64,000 bases of DNA from Acidovorax sp. HDW3. Lineage in GTDB: Bacteria; Pseudomonadota; Gammaproteobacteria; Burkholderiales; Burkholderiaceae_C. Made by a program: the position numbers and the translations under genes. Below are positions 57,994 through 64,000 of this stretch, piece after piece; within the stretch, counting starts at the first letter, position 1; each line of letters begins with the position of its first letter. Below the pieces are notes generated by a model. That model was not told where the DNA came from, made no database searches, and was given only the letters and a program-made list of their open reading frames with translations. The stretch is from assembly GCF_011303755.1 (NCBI RefSeq), contig NZ_CP049885.1, positions 398,001-462,000 on the forward strand, in the 5' to 3' direction.

Positions 57994-59485
57994 AGGCCCA
58001 GTACATCCCCGCCAAATCGTTCACGAACACCGGCATGTCGCTCCACAGCCCGCGCAGGTCTTTGGCGGCGACGGTGACCCATTGCGGTTGGTAGAGAAAG
58101 GCGTGCACGCAGTCTTCGGCCAGCAGGCGCTGGGCGTCGCCGAGCAGGCGGGCGCGGTCGGCGGGGCGGGTGCTGTGCTGGATTTGCTGGTACAGGGTGT
58201 TGAAGGCCGGGGATCGGTAGCCCCAGTAGTAGCCTGGCTTGGCGAAGTTGCCCAGGTCCAGGGGTTCGACGTGTGAGATCAGCGTCAGGTCGTAGTTTTT
58301 CTGGCCGTAGGTGCCGGCCAGCCACTGCGCCCATTCCACGTTCTGCAGCCGCGCCTGGATGCCAACCTTGGCCAGCATGGCGGCGATGATCTCGCCGCCC
58401 TGGCGCGCGTAGGGTGTGGGTGGCAGGGTCAGGGTCAGTGCCAGCGGTAGCTTGACGCCGGCTTCGGCCAGCAGTTTTCTGGCCTTGTCGGGGTCGTAGG
58501 GATTCAGGCCAGTGGTATCGACGTAGCCGAAGGCGCCGGGCACGTAGTGGCTGCCGATGGCGCGGCCGAGGCCGTCGGCAGCGCCCTGGATGACGGCCTC
58601 GCGGTCGATGGCGGCGGCGATGGCGCAGCGCACGCGCCTATCCTGCAGCGGCTTGCGCGCGTGGTTCATGGCCAGAATGGTTTTGGCGCGCGAGCCGCTG
58701 ACGATGACCTGAAAGCGCGGCTGGGCCTTGAACTGCGCCATGCTGCGCGGCGTCACGCGCGGGAAGGCGTCCACGTCGCCGGCCAGCAGCGCAGCCACCT
58801 GCGCTGCCGGGTCGGGGATGAAACGGAAGGTGATGCGCGCCAGGCGCACGCTGTGCGCGCTGCGCCAGCCGTCCCAGCGCGTGAGCGTGAGCGCGGCGCC
58901 GCGTGTCCAGGACTGCAGCCGGTAGGGGCCGGTGCCTATGGGTTTGCTGGCGTTGCTGGCGGCGCTGGTGGGCTCGACGATGATGGCCGTGGCCTGGCCG
59001 AGCAGGAACAGCAGGTCGGGCTCGACCTCGCTGCTGTGCAGGCGCACGGTGTGTTCGTCGAGCACCTCGGTGCGCAGCTGGGCGAAGGTGGCTTTGTCTT
59101 TGTTCGTGCTCTTGGCGCTGCCAGCGCGCTCGAAGGAAAACTGCACGCTGCGCGCGTTGCAAGGTGCGCCGTTGTGAAACTGCACGCCCCGGCGCAGGCG
59201 CAGGGTGCAGGTTTTGAGATCGCGCCCAAGCTCCCAGCTCTCGGCCAGCAGGGGCGAGACGCTGCCGTCGGGGTTGATTTTGGTCAGGGTCTCGAAGACG
59301 TTGTAGAGCACCACTTCGGCAATCGACGAGGCTGCGCCGGCGGTGGGGTCGAGCCCCGGCGGCTCCAGAGCCAGGCCCAGGGTGAGGCGGTCTTTGGGTG
59401 CCTGCGCCCAGGTGGGCCAGGGCAGGGTGCTGGCGGCAGCGGCGAGGGCGCCGCCGGCCAAAAGCGAGCGTCGGGTGCGGTGCAT
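57992..59485 (-). CDS. Peptide/nickel-type ABC solute-binding protein (SBP family 5)
   Basis: Protein of 497 aa. The N-terminus HRTRRSLLAGGALAAAAS carries a twin-arginine-like motif, so Tat export is possible, with cleavage near TWAQA at residue 28. The family 5 domain follows (LGLALEPPGLDPTAGAASS near 38, GVQFHNGAPCNARSVQFS near 103). Substrates include peptides, glutathione and opines; the ligand is unknown. The ATG at 59485 is chosen from the signal peptide. It is the last gene of the dppB-dppC-like set on this strand. Confidence 0.88.
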   Translation of the reverse strand: MHRTRRSLLAGGALAAAASTLPWPTWAQAPKDRLTLGLALEPPGLDPTAGAASSIAEVVLYNVFETLTKINPDGSVSPLLAESWELGRDLKTCTLRLRRGVQFHNGAPCNARSVQFSFERAGSAKSTNKDKATFAQLRTEVLDEHTVRLHSSEVEPDLLFLLGQATAIIVEPTSAASNASKPIGTGPYRLQSWTRGAALTLTRWDGWRSAHSVRLARITFRFIPDPAAQVAALLAGDVDAFPRVTPRSMAQFKAQPRFQVIVSGSRAKTILAMNHARKPLQDRRVRCAIAAAIDREAVIQGAADGLGRAIGSHYVPGAFGYVDTTGLNPYDPDKARKLLAEAGVKLPLALTLTLPPTPYARQGGEIIAAMLAKVGIQARLQNVEWAQWLAGTYGQKNYDLTLISHVEPLDLGNFAKPGYYWGYRSPAFNTLYQQIQHSTRPADRARLLGDAQRLLAEDCVHAFLYQPQWVTVAAKDLRGLWSDMPVFVNDLAGMYWA

Positions 59486-59558
59486 GGAAATCCTTTGGGC
59501 GCGTTTGTACACCAGCGGGATAACCCTGGTTGTAAAAAAATCCAGGGTGCTGGCCGCT

Positions 59559-60374
59559 TCAGCGCAGGCGCGGGTCGAGCCAGTCGCGCAGGCCGTCGCC
59601 CAGCAGGTTCAGCCCCAGCACGGTGAGGGCGATGGCGCTGCCGGGCCAGAGAGCGAGCAGTGGGGCGTCGAACAGCAGCGTTTGCGCTTCGCTCAACATG
59701 CGGCCCCAGGAGGGTTCGGGCGCTTGCGTGCCCAGGCCGAGGTAGGACAGGGCGGCTTCGGCCAGGATGGCCAGGGCGCATTGCACGGTGGCCTGCACCA
59801 GCAGCAGCGGCGCCAGGTTGGGCAGGATGTGGATGCGGGTGATCTGCGCCTGCGTGCGGCCGCAGGCGCGGGCGGCGCGCACGAATTCGCGCGCCCACAG
59901 GCTGTGCGCGCTGGCGCGGCCCAGGCGTGCGAACACCGGCACGTTGGCGATGGCCAGGGCGACGATGGCATTTTTCATGCCCGGCCCCCACAGGGCGCTG
60001 AGGGTGATGGCGCTGAGCAGGGCCGGGAAGGCAAAGCTGAAATCGACCAGGCGCATGAGCAGCGCCTCGACCCAGCCACGCCGCGCCGCTGCCCACAGCC
60101 CCAGCGCCGTGCCCAGCACCAGCCCCAGGCCGACGGCGCCCAGGGCCACGGCCAGGCTGCTGTGCGCGCCCTGCAGCAGTTGCGCGGCCACGTCGCGGCC
60201 ATAGGCGTCGGTGCCCAGCCAGTGTGCGCTGCTGGGCGCTTGCAGGCGCTGCGCCATGTCCATGGCCTGGGCGCTGGCGGGCGGCCACAGCAGGCCCGCC
60301 AGGCTGGCCAGCAGCAGCGCCAGCGTGAGCAGCCCACCCAGCCACAACGAGAGGGGGTGGGGGCGGCTAGGCAT
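59559..60374 (-). CDS. ABC permease, DppC/OppC type
   Basis: Permease of 271 aa with about six helices. The N-terminal OppC_N hydrophobic segment (about 10-30), HWLGTDAYGRDVAAQLLQGA near 55 and the EAA loop EFVRAARACGRTQAQITRIH near 160 identify the DppC type. It overlaps the DppB-type gene by 8 bp and is followed by the binding protein after 73 bp. Confidence 0.92.
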   Translation of the reverse strand: MPSRPHPLSLWLGGLLTLALLLASLAGLLWPPASAQAMDMAQRLQAPSSAHWLGTDAYGRDVAAQLLQGAHSSLAVALGAVGLGLVLGTALGLWAAARRGWVEALLMRLVDFSFAFPALLSAITLSALWGPGMKNAIVALAIANVPVFARLGRASAHSLWAREFVRAARACGRTQAQITRIHILPNLAPLLLVQATVQCALAILAEAALSYLGLGTQAPEPSWGRMLSEAQTLLFDAPLLALWPGSAIALTVLGLNLLGDGLRDWLDPRLR

Positions 60375-61329
60375 GGCGGTGGCGGCTGCGTGGATCGGCC
60401 CAGGCGCTGGCGAGATCGACGCCGGCGTTGATGAGCAGCACCAGCGCGCACAGCAGCAGCACGCAGTTGCGCAGCACGATCAGGTCGCGGTTGGCAATGG
60501 CCTGAAAAATCAGGCGCCCCAGGCCCGGCAGGTTGAAGACGTTTTCCACCACGATGGTGCCGGCCAGCAAATTGGCGAGCTGCAGGCCGGCAATGGTGAG
60601 CACCGGCACCAGGGCGTTGCGCAGCACATGGCGCAGCAAGGTGGCGCGTGGTGATAGGCCCTTGGCGCGGGCGGTGCGGACAAAGTCTTGCCCCAGCACG
60701 TCGAGCACGGCGGCGCGCACGATGCGCGCCAAAATCGCCGCCTGCACCAGCGCCAGCGCCAGCGCCGGCAGCACCAGGGCGCGCAGCCCGGGCAGCAGGC
60801 CGCCGCCGGCTTCAGCGCTCCAGCCTGGGAAGCCCCCTGCCGCCACCCATTGCAGGCGCACGGCAAATAGCAAGATCAGCAAGATGGCCAGCCAGAAGCT
60901 GGGCACGGCCAGGCCCAGCTGGGTGAGCGCCATCAGCCCCCAGTCGCCCATGCGGCCGTGGTGCAGGGCGGCGTACAGACCGGTGGCGAGCGCCAGCAGC
61001 AGCGTCAGCAGCAGGGCCAGCAGAGCCAGGGGGACGGTTACTTGCAGGCGCTCGGCGATGAGATCGGCTACCGGGCTGGCGTAGGCCCAGCTCTCGCCGA
61101 GTTCGCCGTGCAGCAGGCCCCAGAGCCAATCCTGGTAGCGCTGCCAGGCGCTGTGCTCCAGCCCGAGTTGCGTGGCCAGCTGCGCCACGGCCTCGGGGTC
61201 GGCGTCGGGGCCCAGTTGCAGCTCGGCGGCGTTGCCCGGTAGCCAGTCGAGCAAGATAAACACCAGGGCCGAGGCCAGCAGCAGCGTGGTGGCCAGGGCA
61301 GTCAGGCGGCGCAGCAGGTACGAGGGCAT
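60367..61329 (-). CDS. ABC permease, DppB/OppB type
   Basis: Permease of 320 aa with about six helices. The start MPSYLLRRLTALATTLLLAS is typical of DppB, and the EAA loop ends in FVRTARAKGLSPRATLLRH near residue 220. The ATG at 61329 is preferred to the one at 61356 because family similarity starts there. It heads the set; no ATPase genes are present on either side, so the ATPases must be encoded elsewhere. Confidence 0.92.
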   Translation of the reverse strand: MPSYLLRRLTALATTLLLASALVFILLDWLPGNAAELQLGPDADPEAVAQLATQLGLEHSAWQRYQDWLWGLLHGELGESWAYASPVADLIAERLQVTVPLALLALLLTLLLALATGLYAALHHGRMGDWGLMALTQLGLAVPSFWLAILLILLFAVRLQWVAAGGFPGWSAEAGGGLLPGLRALVLPALALALVQAAILARIVRAAVLDVLGQDFVRTARAKGLSPRATLLRHVLRNALVPVLTIAGLQLANLLAGTIVVENVFNLPGLGRLIFQAIANRDLIVLRNCVLLLCALVLLINAGVDLASAWADPRSRHRHA

Positions 61330-61385
61330 GGTGGCGGTGAATGCAAAACCCTGCACAAGAGGATGGCAGGCGGGCGGCAGGATAA

Positions 61386-61697
<312 letters not shown>

Positions 61698-61734
61698 CTC
61701 AATGGCTTGATTCCTGGGTTTTGCCGAGTGTTTT

Positions 61735-61790
61735 AGGCCGCTAGCGCTTATCTGGCAAGCGCTGGCAGCTATCAAATAAATAGCATCAAT
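61735..61790 (-). repeat. Two-hairpin dispersed repeat, copy 12
   Basis: Reverse copy between the ferredoxin gene and pth: ggccgctagcgcttatctgg, then caagcgctggcagctatc and aaataaatagcatc. The hairpin gctatcaaataaatagc is near-perfect. It overlaps the 3' end of pth. Confidence 0.88.
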
Positions 61791-62403
61791 CCTCGCCCTC
61801 GGGCAAGCGCCGGGCGGGCTTGGGGCGGGGTGGCTCGGTGGTGTGGATGTGTTGTGTGGCCTTGTCCATGTCGCCCGCGAGCAAGGTGGGCAGGGCCGGC
61901 AGGGTGTGGATGATGGCGTCCTCGATGCGGCGCATATCGTCAGGCGCGGGTTTTTTCAGCACCCAGTGCACCACTTCATGCTTGACGCCGGGGTGGCCGA
62001 TGCCGATGCGCAGGCGCCAGTAGTCGCTGCTGCCGAGCTGGGCGTGGATGTCGCGCAGGCCGTTGTGCCCGCCGTGGCTGCCGCCGCGCTTGAGCTTGAC
62101 GACGCCGGGGGCAAAGTCGAGCTCGTCGTGTGCCACCAAAATCTCGTGCGGCGCGATCTTGAAAAAGCGCGCCAACGCCGCTACCGATTTGCCCGAGAGG
62201 TTCATGAAGGTTTGCGGCTGCAGCAGCCAGCGCGCCTCACCAGAGACGTTCACGCGCGCCGCCAGGCCCCAGTAGCTGCGCTCGGGCACCAGCGTGGTGC
62301 GCAGCTCGCGCGCGACGGCGTCGAGCCACCAAAAACCGGCGTTGTGGCGCGTGGCCTCGTATTCCGGGCCAGGATTGCCCAGGCCGACAAAGAGTTTGAT
62401 CAT
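61786..62403 (-). CDS. pth: Peptidyl-tRNA hydrolase
   Basis: Protein of 205 aa that releases tRNA from drop-off peptidyl-tRNA. The active-site His is in [14 protein letters not shown] near residue 20, with GLGNPG before it. [15 protein letters not shown] near 60 and [15 protein letters not shown] near 91 are conserved. The C-terminal 25 residues ([20 protein letters not shown]) are a basic, proline-rich tail, and the very end is within a repeat element. It is downstream of rplY, as in most proteobacteria. Confidence 0.96.
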   Translation of the reverse strand: MIKLFVGLGNPGPEYEATRHNAGFWWLDAVARELRTTLVPERSYWGLAARVNVSGEARWLLQPQTFMNLSGKSVAALARFFKIAPHEILVAHDELDFAPGVVKLKRGGSHGGHNGLRDIHAQLGSSDYWRLRIGIGHPGVKHEVVHWVLKKPAPDDMRRIEDAIIHTLPALPTLLAGDMDKATQHIHTTEPPRPKPARRLPEGED

Positions 62404-62427
62404 GCTGCTTCATGCTCCCAAAGCAAA

Positions 62428-62448
62428 CGGCCCACCAGAGGTGGGCCG
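62428..62448 (-). terminator. Terminator hairpin after rplY
   Basis: The stem cggcccacc/ggtgggccg, when read on the minus strand, is followed by tttgcttt. It lies 45 bp beyond the rplY stop and before pth. Confidence 0.65.
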
Positions 62449-62493
62449 CTGAAGTGGCGGGGCTGGCGCAAGCGCCAGCCCGTGGGGCGAAGA

Positions 62494-63114
62494 TTACTTC
62501 TTGCCCTTCTTGGCCGGAGTGGCTGCGGGGGCAGCGGCGGCTTCCACCACCACTTCGGGCAGCTTGATGGAGATCAGGGCCGGGTTCTTGTTCGAGCCAC
62601 GCACCACGGTCTTGACGCCGTTGGGCAGCTTCAGGGCTTGCACGCCCAGGGCCGACTTGCTGGTGATCTGGCTCAGGTCCACGGTGACGAACTCGGGCAG
62701 CTGTGCGGGCATGCAGACCACGTCGATTTCGTGCATCACGGGGGTGATGGTGCAGCCTTCGGCCTTGACGGCGGGCGACACGTCAGCACCTTCGAAGTGC
62801 AGCGGCACCTTCAGGTGGATCTTGGTGGAAGCATCCACGCGCTGGAAGTCCACGTGCAGCACCAGCTGCTTGAAGGGGTGGAACTGCACGTCGCGCAGCA
62901 CGACCTTGCTGGTCTGGCCGCCGATTTCCATGTCCAGAACGCTGGAGTGGAAAGCTTCTTTTTTCAGGGCGTGCCACAGGGCGTTGTGGTCGAGCTCGAT
63001 GGCTTGGGGCTCCAGACCCGCGCCGTAAACGATGCCGGTGGTACGGCCAGAATTGCGCAGACGGCGGCTCGCACCCGTACCTTGCTTGGCGCGCTCAAAA
63101 GCGACGAATTGCAT
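62494..63114 (-). CDS. rplY: 50S ribosomal protein L25 / general stress protein Ctc
   Basis: Protein of 206 aa, the long Ctc/TL5 form of bL25. The N-terminal 5S rRNA-binding domain (MQFVAFERAKQGTGASRRLR, about residues 1-95) is followed by the beta-rich C-terminal domain (about 96-185). The tail AAAAPAATPAKKGKK is a flexible basic extension. It lies between prs and pth, the conserved prs-rplY-pth order. Confidence 0.97.
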   Translation of the reverse strand: MQFVAFERAKQGTGASRRLRNSGRTTGIVYGAGLEPQAIELDHNALWHALKKEAFHSSVLDMEIGGQTSKVVLRDVQFHPFKQLVLHVDFQRVDASTKIHLKVPLHFEGADVSPAVKAEGCTITPVMHEIDVVCMPAQLPEFVTVDLSQITSKSALGVQALKLPNGVKTVVRGSNKNPALISIKLPEVVVEAAAAPAATPAKKGKK

Positions 63115-63223
63115 AAGAAAACTCCTGAGAGGATCGGCCGCGACCAGCGCGATCCGTTTGATGAAAAAGGGCGGGGCCGATCTGCCCTGCCCTGGTGCTG
63201 AACCCGAGGGGCGCGCAGGGCGC

Positions 63224-64000
63224 TCAGTCGGAGAACAAACTCATGACCGACTCGCCGGTGGCAATGCGCTGGATGGTCTCGCCAATCAGCGGTGCCACGG
63301 AGAGTTGGCGAATCTTGGGGCAGGCCTTGGCAGCGGCGTGCAGCGGGATGGTGTTGGTGACGACGACTTCGTCCAGGGCCGAACCCTGGGCGATGCGCTC
63401 GATGGCCGGGCCGGAGAAAATCGGGTGCGTGCAATACGCGTAGACGTTCTTGGCACCGCGCTGCTTGAGCACTTCGGCAGCTTTGACCAGCGTGCCGGCG
63501 GTGTCGATCATGTCGTCCATGATGACGCAGTTGCGGCCTTCGATGTCGCCGATGACGTGCATGACTTCGGAGACGTTGGCCTTGGGGCGGCGCTTGTCGA
63601 TGATGGCCAGGTCGCAGCCGAGTTGCTTGGCCAGGGCGCGTGCGCGCACCACGCCGCCAACGTCGGGGCTGACGACGATCAGGTTGTCGTAGTTTTTCTG
63701 CGTCAGGTCGCCCAGCAGCACCGGCGAGGCGTAGATGTTGTCCACCGGGATGTCGAAAAAGCCCTGGATCTGGTCGGCGTGCAAGTCCATGGTCAGCACG
63801 CGGTTCACGCCCACGGCTTGCAGCATGTTGGCCACCACCTTGGCCGAGATGGGCACGCGCGTCGAGCGCGGGCGGCGATCCTGGCGGGCGTAGCCGAAGT
63901 AGGGGATGACGGCAGTGATGCGCTCGGCCGAGGCGCGCTTGAGCGCGTCCACCATGATGAGCAGTTCCATCAGGTTGTCGTTCGTCGGTGCGCAGGTCGA
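63224..64000 (-). CDS. prs: Ribose-phosphate pyrophosphokinase (5' end outside the window)
   Basis: The C-terminal 258 codons of PRPP synthetase, which makes PRPP from ribose-5-phosphate and ATP. The frame is open to the window edge on the minus strand; the first visible residues [14 protein letters not shown] match the conserved family segment, so about 55-60 residues are missing. [20 protein letters not shown], with the ATP-binding flexible loop, and the PRPP site [14 protein letters not shown] are visible. The stop is followed by rplY after 109 bp. Confidence 0.96.
   Translation of the reverse strand, partial: STCAPTNDNLMELLIMVDALKRASAERITAVIPYFGYARQDRRPRSTRVPISAKVVANMLQAVGVNRVLTMDLHADQIQGFFDIPVDNIYASPVLLGDLTQKNYDNLIVVSPDVGGVVRARALAKQLGCDLAIIDKRRPKANVSEVMHVIGDIEGRNCVIMDDMIDTAGTLVKAAEVLKQRGAKNVYAYCTHPIFSGPAIERIAQGSALDEVVVTNTIPLHAAAKACPKIRQLSVAPLIGETIQRIATGESVMSLFSD

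Overview
The window is GC-rich chromosomal DNA from a betaproteobacterium. It is almost certainly a member of the Comamonadaceae (Acidovorax/Comamonas-like), judged from protein family resemblance, from gene neighbourhoods (ispB-tRNA-Pro-pilBCD-coaE-zapD-yacG, hemA-prfA-prmC-grxD, ubiE-ubiJ-ubiB, fmdB-DUF502-aspS) and from a small two-hairpin intergenic repeat that recurs throughout. No species can be named from sequence alone. Nearly all of the window is core genome. The accessory material is one small hipBA island beside a tRNA-Pro gene and several non-coding repeat elements.

Layout. 1-3.2 kb: the 3' end of an unidentified gene, a DUF4136-type lipoprotein, a histidine phosphatase, a D-threonine aldolase-type PLP enzyme and a convergent Lrp/AsnC regulator. 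3.3-9 kb: glmS, a 500-bp repeat-rich spacer carrying a second copy of the glmS 3' end (the attTn7 sequence), dciA, and divergently secA. 9-12 kb: a 129-bp inverted-repeat element, argJ, a DUF815 ATPase and a MutT-type Nudix gene. 12-17.3 kb, minus strand: pilB-pilC-pilD-coaE-zapD-yacG, tightly packed with ATGA overlaps. 17.3-20.1 kb: hipB-hipA between direct repeats, with a truncated integrase next to tRNA-Pro(CGG). 20-25 kb: ispB, rplU-rpmA-obgE, proB and rppH. 25-33 kb: proS, a lytic transglycosylase, a CorC/CNNM-type protein, grxD, prmC, prfA and hemA. 33-38 kb: the ugp glycerol-3-phosphate uptake operon (ugpB-A-E-C-Q). 38-44.6 kb: serA, a giant DUF3683/FAD/Fe-S oxidoreductase, a HIT protein and a DUF971 protein. 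44.7-48.7 kb: ubiE, a Tim44-like protein, ubiJ and ubiB. 48.7-57.7 kb: an SSS-family symporter, fmdB, DUF502, aspS, an EEP-family hydrolase, a cardiolipin synthase, folE, an EamA transporter, a small secreted protein and a LysE exporter. 57.7-64 kb: a 188-bp MITE-like element, a peptide-type ABC transporter without ATPase genes, a 2x[4Fe-4S] ferredoxin, pth, rplY and the 3' part of prs.

How the genes work together. The pil genes supply the type IV pilus motor, platform and prepilin peptidase. ubiE, ubiJ, ubiB and ispB serve ubiquinone synthesis. glmS, cls and the lytic transglycosylase serve the envelope. secA supplies protein export. hemA, prfA and prmC link tetrapyrrole synthesis to translation termination. 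I found no CRISPR array, rRNA operon, prophage, secondary-metabolite cluster or clearly new multi-gene system. The most interesting signals are non-coding: the two-hairpin repeat family, one copy of which is translated in frame as an inter-domain linker; the duplicated attTn7 sequence; the hipBA island scar at tRNA-Pro; and two MITE-like elements.
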